Shown: positions 10,501 to 19,000 of the stretch, one piece after another
Position numbering within the stretch: the first letter of the stretch is position 1
Layout of the letters: each line of letters starts with the position of its first letter
Assembly (NCBI GenBank): GCA_028456385.1
Contig: JALNQF010000559.1
Coordinates: 1 to 22,461, forward strand
Direction: 5' to 3'
Source: Ophiosphaerella korrae
Taxonomy: Eukaryota > Ascomycota > Dothideomycetes > Pleosporales > Phaeosphaeriaceae
Length of the DNA stretch: 22,461 bases
The notes under the pieces: model-generated
Told to the model about the DNA's origin: nothing
The model's database searches: none
What the model saw: only the letters and a program-made list of their open reading frames with translations
Made by a program: the position numbers and the translations under genes

Positions 10501-13029
10501 ATCTATTTTACTATAGCTAATTTCTCTAGTTCTCTAATTAATGTATAGGTTAGTTATCTATAACTATAGTATACTTAATATTATATCTTGTTTATTATTA
10601 ATTATTGTTATATCTATAACTATATTCTTAATCTCTAGTCCTTCTAACTTTAGTATTAAAGGTACTATTTTAAATCGTATAGGTTTCTAAAATAGTTTTC
10701 TTTTAATTGTACTTAATTGTTAAGGGTATTTCTTTGTTATATACTTTATTCCTTGTATTTCTATAAACTTCTTTAATATAAAGTTCTTTATAGCTCTACT
10801 ATTAATTATTAATTGTACTTCTTTTCCTTAGTATATACTTATTTTCGTAATATATAGGCCTCTTATACCTTCTAGCTTTTCTTACTTTAGTACTTTATTA
10901 AATTATCTATCTTTCTAAAGCTATAATCTTATCTTAAGCTTGTATTCCTTATGTTTTAGATATTTATTGTTCGTATATTTGTACTATAGTCTTCCCTAGA
11001 TATATTTCTTATTTAACTTAGATCTAGGTCTTACTACTAGGTATCTGTCTTCTAGGATTATTTCCTATTCTTAGATATTTTCTACTATAATTACTCTTGT
11101 GTAATTATAGCCTCTTCTTCTTATAAGCTATACGTTGTTATTTACTTTAGAGTTTCTATGTATAATGCAATTCTTATCTTAGTATAGTATCTATAATACT
11201 TTAAAGTGTACTAGATATTTTAGATCTATTATCTTGTTATCTCTTTCCTAGTACTTGTCTTTGCTAAGTATATTTATTATTAAGATATAGTATACTACTA
11301 GTACTCCTAGTGTATAGGCTTTGTTAATCTATTACGTTTTTCTTATAAGGTGTTACTACTCTCTTTATATAAGTATTCTTCTTACTATAACTATATATTA
11401 CTCTATCTATTCTTAAAATAGTATAAACTTTATTTCTTTAGGATTACGTTCTTTTTAGTCTTTGTACGCTTTCTCTATACTTATAGCTATTAAGTATATC
11501 TAAACGAATTTCTATTCTTTATTTTGTTCTTTTATATCTATTATTGTATAGCTATTATAGCTATGTAATATTAGCTAGGTATACTCTATACCTCTTATAC
11601 TAACTTATCTCTTACTTCCTTATAGTCCTTTAGAGGTAGTTGTAGTAGTCTCTTTATCTAGTGCCTGTCTGTTAGCCTAGATTAATAGTACTAGGGGCTT
11701 TTTTCCTTCTAAGTCTTCTATTAGTAGGTCTATTACTTAGGCTATCTCTTTTAGCTAAGCTTTTATTCTCTCCTTTATTATAGCTACTCTATATCTCTAT
11801 TTCTATAGGAACTATACTACTCTCTATTTACTAGAAAGATATATATAGTAGTTGTTGTTATAATAAAAGGTCTAATAGAGTATTGTATATTGTATTTCTT
11901 TACTCTTAGCTACTTTCTCTTAAGGTTTAGCCTATACTTATAGTACTTCTTTCTTCTTCTCTATTATTTTTAACTAAGTTTCTTTCTTAGGGTCTTTACT
12001 CTTGTAGTCTTTTACAAAGTATCTTAGTTTCCTATATTTATAGTATACTATATCCTTCTTTAACTTAGATCTATAATTTCTTGCGTAGTAGCCTAGTTTA
12101 CTATAGTTAAAGCACGTAAAGTCTTTGTTTTTCTTCTTCTTCTTGTCTTTATTAGTATTAAGGACTATAGGGTCTCCTTTATTATAGGTCTAGGTGTAAC
12201 CTCTATATTTGTTCTTCTTCTATTCTTAAAGATTATTATCTATCTATATTACTTACTACTTTAGGGCTTCTAGTATTCTTAGTTTTTCTATATATATTAT
12301 CTTGTATTAGATCTTAGAATTTAGTCCTTGTTTAAATTATAACATTAATACTAACTTATTCTATTTAGTATTTTGTAATAGTTATTTAAACTATAATACG
12401 TACTTTAGAATACTCTAATTCTGTATAAGCTTTTCTAGCTACTCTTTAGCTTGTTAGGTAACATCTATATCTCTAAACGCTACTCTTATTCGTTTAGTAA
12501 AGTATTTATAACTTCTAAAAATAGCTCTAGTCTTATCCTTCTAGGTTATTAGAGAGTATATCGTGTAATCTATCTAGTAAAGTTTGTACTATCTTATTAT
12601 ATCTTCTTTAAGGTGTAGTCTAATATATATTACCTTCTTTTCTTCTATGTTAAAGTGTAGTACTTGTATATCTATCTAGAGTTATACTAAGGTAATAAAG
12701 AGTCTTAGTTTTTCTTTTATCCTATTAAATTTCTTTAGGACTAGTATCTTTAGTAGTTTCTTTGTCGCACTTATCTCTAATCTTTAGGTAATTAGTTCTA
12801 TCTAGTTCTATCCTTAGATAATAGCCTTAATCTATGTCTTATTCTATTTCGCGTAATCTTGTAGTTCCTTGTTCTACGTTTCTAAGGTATTAATTACTAT
12901 TTTTATGTCTTCTTTGTTATTAATTAGTTAGTTAAGATAACCTTTAATTATTTTCTATGTAGTGCTATCTAATTTAGGACTACTCCTAAGGGCTGTACCT
13001 AATTATTTAGTTAAACTTTCTACTATTAT
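7594..13029 (-). pseudogene. gag-pol of element B, RIP-broken, single frame, ends in chromodomain
   Basis: On the minus strand in one frame: two CCHC knuckles, the first at 12073-12114, with its first Cys (TGC, 12112-12114) intact and the other ligands Tyr. The protease site at 10792-10803 reads NSRA. The reverse transcriptase YLDD box at 9886-9897 is intact. The integrase DD35E triad has Asp at 8626-8628, Asp at 8428-8430 and Glu at 8320-8322, with 35 residues between the last two. A chromodomain lies at about 7594-7770 and includes a box read as TAG-E-L-E-D-N-L (WEPEDNL expected) at 7625-7644. The polyprotein would package, reverse-transcribe and integrate the element, and the chromodomain would be expected to steer integration toward modified chromatin. 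Numerous TAA/TAG codons abolish expression. The start is inferred from mutated ATA codons at about 13024-13029. Confidence 0.9.
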
Positions 13030-13087
13030 ATTAGCTAGACTGTGCGTTACTTACGCTTTACTTCTCTTAATAACTAAATTAGTAAGG

Positions 13088-13512
13088 TGTAATAGGCCTC
13101 CTATCGTTAACTATAGGTACCTATCTAAGGAGTTAGTAGATTAAGAGTTAATAGTAAAAACTTAGGGGTAATCTATAATAACTATAATAATAGAAGATAT
13201 TTTATAACTATCTTATATTAGCGTTCTATAGTTAAAGGATTAAATTACTAATACTATCCTAATAATACGCATTTTACTAACTATATACTCGTTGTAATCT
13301 ATAATCTATAGTTGCTAAGACTAGTAGATTATAGATTACTTTAATCTATAATCTATTAACGCTAAGAGCTTATAGATTATAGATTACACTAGGTGTCCTA
13401 GTTATATATAGTCTCCTAATTAAGGTTATTACTCTACTTATCTTATACTTTGTTAGTATCTAAGTTAGGACTAATTAGTTCTATCTCGATTCCTTCTATT
13501 ACACCTATAACA
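13088..13512 (-). repeat. 5' LTR of element B
   Basis: On the minus strand it runs from TGTTATAGG to CCTATTACA, 425 bp, matching the LTR at 6489-6913. Immediately inside it the internal sequence begins CCTTACTAATTTAGTTATTA, the same as inside A's 5' LTR from 1673. A tRNA-type primer site starting TGG is not recognisable there. A short plus-strand stop-free frame at 12962-13144 crosses this border and has no support as a gene. Confidence 0.92.
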
Positions 13513-13517
13513 AGAAC
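13513..13517. repeat. Target-site duplication of element B, right copy (AGAAC)
   Basis: This is the exact partner of 6484-6488. It directly abuts the 5' LTR of element B. Confidence 0.92.
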
Positions 13518-14186
13518 AATTAGGTATAACTACTACTTATAGTATAGTTAGTATATAATAGCGCAAAGAATATAGTAATAAAAGTATTACTCTTCTTTAT
13601 AAACTATAGATTTAAGCCTAACGTATATTAGATACTAAGAAACTAGATATCTTAGTCTCTAAGAGGAGAAAACTTTGCTAATAGACTTAAAGATATATAT
13701 AATTAACTAAGATTAGATATAGAATTCTTATATAATTATATAGTAAAGTACTATAATAAAAAGTATAAAGAGAGACTTTAATTTAAAGAAAGAGAAAAAG
13801 TATAGTTAGTATAAAAGAATATTAAGAGTAAACGCCTAAGTTTAAAATTAGACTACGTTAAGATAAGACTATACAAGATTAAGAAAGAAGTTACACTAGT
13901 TATATTTAAATTAAAGCTACTAAGTAAGATAAGGATATACTTAATATTCTACGTAGCCTTACTAGAATAAGTACTATAAGAAGTAGAACTACTAGTATAT
14001 AAAATAGACACGTATAGAGAATAAGAAGAATAAGAAGTTAAAGAAATCCTATAATATTAGTTCTATAATAGAAGAAATTACTACTTAGTAGAATAGATAA
14101 GTATAGACGAAAAAAGACAACTATAAGAGAAAATATAGGAACTAGAAGATAATCTTAATTACTCTAAGAAATTAAAAGAGTTCTAA
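13518..14186 (+). pseudogene. gag-pol of element A, part 2 (integrase C-terminus and chromodomain)
   Basis: This continues the frame cut at 6488, codon for codon, once one AGAAC is removed. The join falls about 19 codons after the catalytic Glu of integrase. The sequence reads through LVYNSAKNIVIKVLLFFINY (the typical end of the Gypsy integrase core) and a basic linker, then a chromodomain at about 14010-14186. The chromodomain includes FYNRRNYYLVEWI-like sequence and a box at 14136-14156 that reads stop-E-L-E-D-N-L where WEPEDNL is expected. The TAG at 14136 is best explained as a mutated TGG. The first stop after the domain is TAA at 14184-14186, but it is not certain that this was the original terminator. 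Confidence 0.88.
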
Positions 14187-14504
14187 AATTAAAACCTTCT
14201 AGAACGCTTAGTAGTAAACTAAGAGAACTAACGTTACTAATAATAGATAAAGAGATAATAGGGACGTTTAGTATAGGACCTACTATAGTAATATTAAACG
14301 CCTTATCTAAGTCTAGCTTAGCTTTTAGAGCTACTAACTACTTAGCTAATTTCTTATTATTTAAGGCCTTTATCTTATAAAGACAAGAGAGATAAGCTTA
14401 ATTCTTTACTAGCTTACTCTACGTAAGCTCCTAGATACGCTTACACTTAGCTTTAGCTTCTACAATTTAAGATAGTAATTTCTCTTAAGTCTAGTTAATA
14501 GCTT
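14187..14504 (+). other. Stop-dense spacer between pol and ORF3 of element A
   Basis: In the pol frame this stretch has many TAA/TAG codons, far denser than in pol itself. It is therefore more likely spacer than protein, although the antisense strand (14480 to 14290) has a stop-poor reading. Element B has the matching sequence at about 7275-7593. I assign no function. Confidence 0.45.
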
Positions 14505-14762
14505 TCCCTATTATTATTAAGCCTAGACGTAAGAATAAGTATAATAAACTTACACTTAGAAAGAGAAATACTAGATATATTATAAGAACTACGTATATTT
14601 ACACAAATATACACTTTACAAGCCCTACTATTGTTTATAGAAATAATATAAAGAAGAGACTTAAGGTTTAACTTAAGAGAAGTATAATAAGAATAAAGAA
14701 ATATTTTAATACTATTACGTAATACGTAATTAGTAAGAAGGTAGTAACAACGTGTAGATAAA

Positions 14763-14767
14763 ATAGG
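14763..14767. repeat. Target-site duplication of the solo LTR, left copy (ATAGG)
   Basis: ATAGG directly precedes the insert and recurs at 15039-15043. Element B has the uninterrupted site near 7007-7020, differing by one base (TT for GT after the ATA-G), which confirms the insertion. Confidence 0.85.
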
Positions 14768-14858
14768 TGTAAGGTAGACTTCACGCAAGATAACTCAATA
14801 AGGCAGTTTTAACAATTGACTAAAAAGAGTGAATAGTAGATAAAGCTATCTAAGTAAG

Positions 14859-14880
14859 TACTAGGTATATATACCTAGTA
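14859..14880. repeat. 22-bp perfect palindrome in the solo LTR
   Basis: The half-site TACTAGGTATA is followed directly by its reverse complement. The flanks extend the symmetry imperfectly (TAAGTA on the left, GCTTACT on the right). It could form a cruciform or bind a dimeric protein; no function is shown. Confidence 0.7.
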
Positions 14881-14917
14881 GCTTACTAAGCGCTAACTAA
14901 AAGTAGAAAGATAGTTG

Positions 14918-14999
14918 AATGTTAGTAAGTTCGCAATGTTAGTAAGTTTGTAATGTTAGTAAGTTTGCAATGTTAGTAAGTTGCAAACTTACTAACATT
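14918..14999. repeat. Four direct 16-17-bp repeats plus one inverted copy, ending in a 14-bp hairpin
   Basis: The unit AATGTTAGTAAGTTTGC occurs at 14918-14934, 14935-14951, 14952-14968 and 14969-14984, with one or two differences each. An inverted copy follows at 14985-14999. The last direct and the inverted copy form a perfect 14-bp stem (14969-14982 with 14986-14999) with a 3-base loop. Repeats like this inside an LTR are often regulatory, but that is only an inference here. Confidence 0.8.
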
Positions 15000-15038
15000 A
15001 GTGCGAAAATAAGAGATATAAGGGATAACTCCCTTACA

Positions 15039-15043
15039 ATAGG
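15039..15043. repeat. Target-site duplication of the solo LTR, right copy (ATAGG)
   Basis: This is the exact partner of 14763-14767. Confidence 0.85.
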
Positions 15044-15129
15044 TATAAGAGAGGATAAAGAACTCTATATTAATAAAGAAACTAGACTAATAACTCTAGC
15101 CCTAGAGTAAGAAAACTAGGACTTACTTA

Positions 15130-15142
15130 GGAGGAGAGATAG
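15130..15142 (+). promoter_or_regulatory. Polypurine tract of element A
   Basis: GGAGGAGAGATAG lies directly upstream of the 3' LTR start at 15143, the expected place for the plus-strand primer. It also lies inside the ORF3 frame. Confidence 0.75.
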
Positions 15143-15569
15143 TATTATAGGTATAATAGAAGGAATTAAGATAGAGCTAATTAGTCCTAATCTAAGTACT
15201 AACAAAGTATAGGACGAGTAAGGTAATAACTTTAATTAGGAAACTATATATAACTAGGATACCTAGGTTAATCTATAATCTATAGATTCTTAGTATTAAT
15301 AGATTATAGATTAGAGTAATCTATAATCTATTAGTCTTAGCGATAATAGATTATAGATTATAACAAGTATATAGTTAGTAGGATACGTATTATTAAGATA
15401 GTATTAGTAATTTAATCTATTAACTTTAGAACGCTAATACAAGATAGTTGTAAAATATCTTCTATTGTTTATAGTTATTATAGATCCTAATACAAGCTTT
15501 TATTATTACTTCCTAATCTACTAACTCCTAATATAAGTACCTATAGTTAATAATAGGTAGCCTATTATA
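15143..15569 (+). repeat. 3' LTR of element A
   Basis: It runs from TATTATAGG to CCTATTATA, 427 bp, matching 1246-1672. It has lost CA/TG sites that the 5' LTR keeps: compare CAGGTGTAAT at 1251 with TAGGTATAAT at 15148. Confidence 0.92.
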
Positions 15570-15574
15570 TAAGT
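15570..15574. repeat. Target-site duplication of element A, right copy (TAAGT)
   Basis: This is the exact partner of 1241-1245. Confidence 0.9.
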
Positions 15575-15880
15575 AACTTTATAATTATTAGATTTAAAGA
15601 AAGTTATAGTAGTTTAATAAAAAGGCTTTTTTATAATAGCTATATAAGAGCTTTATTAGAGAGGGATACTAAGGATTTTAGAAAAGCCTCTTTTTAAATT
15701 AATTACTTATAACTTAATAGTACTAGGTATAAGCTAAATAGATTAATTATTCTTACTATCTATCTCTAGCCCTATACTCTATTTATATATCTATAATATA
15801 GTAGTCTTAGCTAGGTCTCTTAAGATAGTAGTAAGCTAGATCCTTAATACCCTTTCTATTAAGGTACTAGTTTCTTTATT
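15575..15880 (+). pseudogene. gag of element C, C-terminal continuation
   Basis: When element A and one TAAGT are removed, the gag frame at 1245 continues here in phase (NFIIIRFKESYSSLIKRLF, then IRALLERDTKDFRKASF), with TAA/TAG interruptions. The later part becomes rich in Tyr, Ser, Leu and Pro and gradually loses confidence, so the end is approximate. A low-complexity tail after the knuckle is common in Gag proteins, but identification rests on phase continuity rather than on a domain. No protease or reverse transcriptase for element C follows. Confidence 0.5.
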
Positions 15881-16131
15881 ATATTAGTTATACTAACGTA
15901 GTCTATCTCTTTATATATAAGATTCTTTGTTTAATTCCTTTATTTATAAAAGTTAAGGCTATAATCCTTTTAGCTATTATAGGGTTAGTAGTATAGTAAT
16001 TATATATATAATCGCGTATCTAATCGCGTATTAAGTATCTAATTGTATAACTTATCTAATATACCTCTTTAGGTTAGTAACTTATTAGTAAACTAGATAT
16101 TATAAGATAAGTATAAAATTATTAAGGTAGT
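15881..16131. other. Unassigned gap between gag C and the Copia pol
   Basis: No gene is supported. It holds a near-perfect 12-bp direct repeat TAATCGCGTATC/T at 16009-16020 and 16021-16032, rich in CG that RIP has left alone. It could include the 3' untranslated part or LTR of the Copia element, but I found no matching second LTR copy in the window. Confidence 0.4.
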
Positions 16132-19000
16132 CTTAGATTTTATTAAGAAGTACTTTATATATTGTTTAGTATTCTATTACTTTTATTAGTCTAAGCTAAT
16201 TTAAGAAGCTTTTCTATTTATTTACTTGTAAGACTTTTATAAAGCTATCTACTATTATCTCTACTAATAAAGTATATTCTACTTTAATTTAGCTAGTAGA
16301 GACCTCTTATCTTAGCTAATAATTGTAGATATTAACGTGCTAAAGCTTAGTTTATAGCTTAGCTAGTTCTTTAGTATTAAGCTAGATTGTTTAAGTATTA
16401 TTATACTAGATAGTAACGTAGTTTATAAGGAGTTTAACGTATAGTTTATTAAGTAGTTTTAATATAAATATAGCTTCTTTAGCTACTTATAATAGGGCTA
16501 GCAATTTAGCTTTAGTTATAGAAGTAGTAACTATATCTTACTTATTTACTCTCTATATAATAAGCCTATTAAAAAGTTTAATTATATAGCCTTATAAGCT
16601 TTTTTAGTCTATAGTATTATTAGTAAATAAAGTATTACTAGTAACTTATAATAAGTTACTACTACCTAGCTAGAGTACCTTTAATTTTGTATAAGAGAGG
16701 TATAGAAGTACTTAATTAGTAGCCTTATAGTAAGTAGTACTTAGGTTTATAAGAAATTAAGCTAGTAGTAATATTATAAAAGCTATATCTAGCTAAGTAG
16801 TTATAGTAGTAAATAGAAGTAAACTAATTTTGCGTTAGTATTTGTTAATCTTAGATAGTATTGCCTAACTATTATAGGTCTTAAGTTTAGTAGTAGCTAT
16901 AAGTATATTGTAATAGATATATAGTTTATCTATAAGCTAACTTATCTTGTTAATATACGCTACCTATAGTAGTTAAATTATATATTACTCTTTGTCTTAA
17001 ATTACTTTAATACTAAGAAACTATTAGAGATCTATTCTTTTAGTAATAGTATACTTCTCTTTTAAAAGATTAGTTACTTACTATACTTTCTTAGTCTTCT
17101 ACTTATTATATACGACAATAATATTATCTATATAGAAGAAAATAATAATTCTATCTTTAAATATATAATATAGTTTATATAGTACTATTTAAAAGCCTAT
17201 AGCTTTAAGTATAGCTATAAATTCTCTCTACTATAAGAGAGGTAAGATCTAGAAACTATATAGAGCCTTTTAGACTCTAAGGATTATACTCTTCTTTTAG
17301 TGTTCCTATAGTATTCTTATATAGATTTCTTAGTCTATTACTATATAAATAAAGGCGTTAGTTACGTTATACTATTCTAGTTTAAGATTATATTTAGTAG
17401 CAATAGCTATAAGTATCTAAAAAGATTAGCTAGCTAGTATTATAGCGTAAGTTTCTTATACTATAACGTTTTATTACTAGTCTTTTTATATAACAAGTTA
17501 AGCTTTATATTTAATAAATTAATAATATTTATTAAGCTTGTACGTATATACCTATATATAGTCTAGTATCTACTAACTAGCGCACTAGATAGGTTTAGCT
17601 AGTACTTTAGTCTATAATCTTATCTAGTAGTAACTAGTTAGGTAGACTTACTTAGCTTCTTTAACTAGTTTGCCTATTAGATAGCTATCTTAGTTTATTT
17701 AGTATAAGAGTAATAATAGGAGTTAATTATAGTAAAGCTTTAGTCCTTTTACAAGTATCTTTTTTATCTTAGCTTTATTTACTAGCTCTATTTAATACTT
17801 TCTAAAGTTACCTACTTAGGTACTAGCTATAAAAGCTACTACCTATAGTATAGTTTTAGATAAGCTATAGTTATTATATACTATTAGCTCTAGTTAATCT
17901 CTAGTTATTAAACTAGCTAGTAGTACTACTAGAAGTAGATATAGTAGAAGAGTTAGATAGTAGTCTACAATCTTCCTTCTATAGTAGTAGCTAGGTAGAT
18001 CTACTTTATTATTATTTATAAATATATCTAATTTAGTATTATCTTTATAGAAAGACTCTATTTCTAGCTCGTGTAATAGTACTAGGAGTTTAATTATTCT
18101 AATATACGTTGCGATTTCTTTAAGTATTTAATATATAAAATTATCTATTAGATCCTTTATTTTACTATTAAAGATTATTTACTTATTAAAGATTATATCT
18201 TGTATACTTATTACTTTAGCTATAGATAGTACCTAGATCTAGTAGATATTTAATAACTAGTATCTTACTAAGTAACTAATCTAAGCTTTTAGATTAAGTT
18301 GTTATAGCCTTAATTTACTATAATATATATTATTAGTTATTATAAAGGCTTTATAACTATATACTTTTAAGTAAGCTAAGCTTAGCTTTCTTAGTAATAC
18401 TATAATTCCTTAGTTCTTAGCTACTTTTGTAAAGAATACTTTGTATAGTATCTTTTAGTTATTTAAGTAACTTAGCGTTTAATTATATAGGTAGACTCTA
18501 GCCTATATAATTTTAAGCTAAAGTTCCTATAGTAAGTTTATATTAAGTTATATAGCACGTAACTTTTCTTTATTAATTTTTCTAGCGCGCTTAGCTCTTC
18601 TATTTTAGGTTTAAGTATCTAGAGCTAAAGGTTTAATAGTAATACCTTATAAGTTTTACTAGCGCTAGACCTCTAGTTTTATCGTTGTAATCTTGTTATT
18701 AGCTTTAACTACTTTAACTAAGATACTATACTAATTCTTTAAGAAGTAGATTAGGTTTAATAGCGCCTTAATAATTAATTTAGCTAGCTAGTTATTAGTA
18801 AAGTAGAAGTCCTATTATAACTTTAAATACTTATCTATAATAAGTATCTAGCTTTTCTCTTTAGTAATACTTTATACTTTATATAAATAGAAGTTAATAG
18901 AAAGTCTTTCTCTTAGTCTTTTGTAACTAATTCTTAGTATATAACTAACTTACTACTTTATCTTAGCTTTACTTTATATATTATACTATTATAGAGTTAT
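16132..19000 (-). pseudogene. Ty1/Copia pol (integrase, reverse transcriptase, RNase H), RIP-broken
   Basis: This is a minus-strand polyprotein in a single frame. The integrase core has catalytic positions at 18893-18895, 18698-18700 and 18590-18592; the last two are 35 residues apart, as in DD35E, but the residues read Asn, Asn, Lys. Reverse transcriptase at about 17760-16960 contains a LRVQKALYSF block (stop as Gln) near 17254-17283 and FFYIDN at 17123-17140 where Copia elements have FFYVDD. RNase H and the pol C-terminus follow (SKINKYQRKISLLLF, DIAFIILLLAQFL, QVAKEAIFILKLL, IKVEYTLLVEIIVDSFIKVL), ending near 16132-16170. Integrase preceding reverse transcriptase marks Ty1/Copia rather than Ty3/Gypsy. 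Stops are TAA/TAG. No flanking LTR pair or duplication was found, so this may be a fragment. Confidence 0.88.

Larger units (their letters stand above)
6489..13512 (-). mobile_element. Element B: complete chromodomain Ty3/Gypsy retrotransposon nested in the integrase of A
   Basis: The element is 7024 bp, with 425-bp LTRs at 6489-6913 and 13088-13512, both in minus orientation, and flanking AGAAC duplications. It has the same gene order as A on the minus strand, a polypurine tract at 6914-6927 and ORF3 at 6835-7270. It belongs to the same family as A, inserted in the opposite orientation, so the two form a large imperfect inverted repeat. Its frames are broken by TAA/TAG, but some residues lost in A are kept: the YLDD box and the first Cys of the first zinc knuckle. 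It is necessarily younger as an insertion than A. Confidence 0.94.
14768..15038. mobile_element. 271-bp solo-LTR-like insert, much less RIP-mutated than its surroundings
   Basis: It begins TGTAAGG and ends CCTTACA, a perfect 7-bp terminal inverted repeat with TG/CA ends, and is flanked by ATAGG duplications. It is absent from the equivalent place in element B. It encodes nothing. CA and TG dinucleotides are common (for example 14780-14805 and 14917-14985), and three plus-strand TGA triplets occur here while elsewhere in the window TGA is almost missing. A solo LTR of an unrelated family is the best reading. A small non-autonomous element such as a MITE is possible, but 5-bp duplication with TG/CA ends favours an LTR. 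Confidence 0.75.
14505..15221 (+). pseudogene. ORF3 of element A, unidentified, split by a solo LTR
   Basis: The frame is in phase with pol. Before the insert it reads INLHLEREILDIL, then IYTLQALLLFIEII, RRDLRFNLREV and RNILILLRNT. After the insert (276 bp, a multiple of three) it continues as IREDKELYINKETRLITLAL, crosses the polypurine tract and enters the 3' LTR as EGIKIELISPNLSTNKV. Without the insert it is about 147 codons. The same frame is present in element B. Stops are TAA/TAG only. The minus-strand stop-free stretch at 14495-14788 is its antisense shadow; it starts at a TTG inside the solo LTR and cannot be an ancestral gene. Product unknown. Confidence 0.4.
1246..15569 (+). mobile_element. 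Element A: full-length chromodomain Ty3/Gypsy LTR retrotransposon, interrupted by element B and a solo LTR
   Basis: The element has two 427-bp LTRs (1246-1672 and 15143-15569), a 5-bp duplication TAAGT, a single-frame gag-pol in the order Gag, protease, reverse transcriptase, RNase H, integrase, chromodomain, a downstream ORF3 and a polypurine tract. Without element B (with its duplicated AGAAC, 7029 bp) and the 276-bp solo-LTR insertion it would be about 7.02 kb, close to the 7024 bp of element B, so A and B are members of one family. Every frame is broken by TAA/TAG. RIP is the evident cause, and the copy is non-autonomous. The integrase-before-chromodomain order places it among the chromoviruses. 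Confidence 0.93.

Noticed and set aside
12962..13144. Stop-free plus-strand frame of 60 codons
   Set aside because: It runs antisense across the gag start and into the LTR of element B, crossing an element border, with no domain and a low-complexity composition.
14495..14788. Stop-free minus-strand frame of 97 codons
   Set aside because: It starts at a TTG inside the later solo-LTR insert, so its start cannot be ancestral; the rest is antisense to ORF3 of element A.
14918..14999. CRISPR-like repeat array
   Set aside because: The units are contiguous with no spacers, one is inverted, and the array lies inside a TG/CA-ended insert with a target duplication in a eukaryotic context.
16009..16032. 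12-bp direct repeat as a target duplication of the Copia element
   Set aside because: The two copies are adjacent rather than flanking an element, so this is a local tandem duplication.
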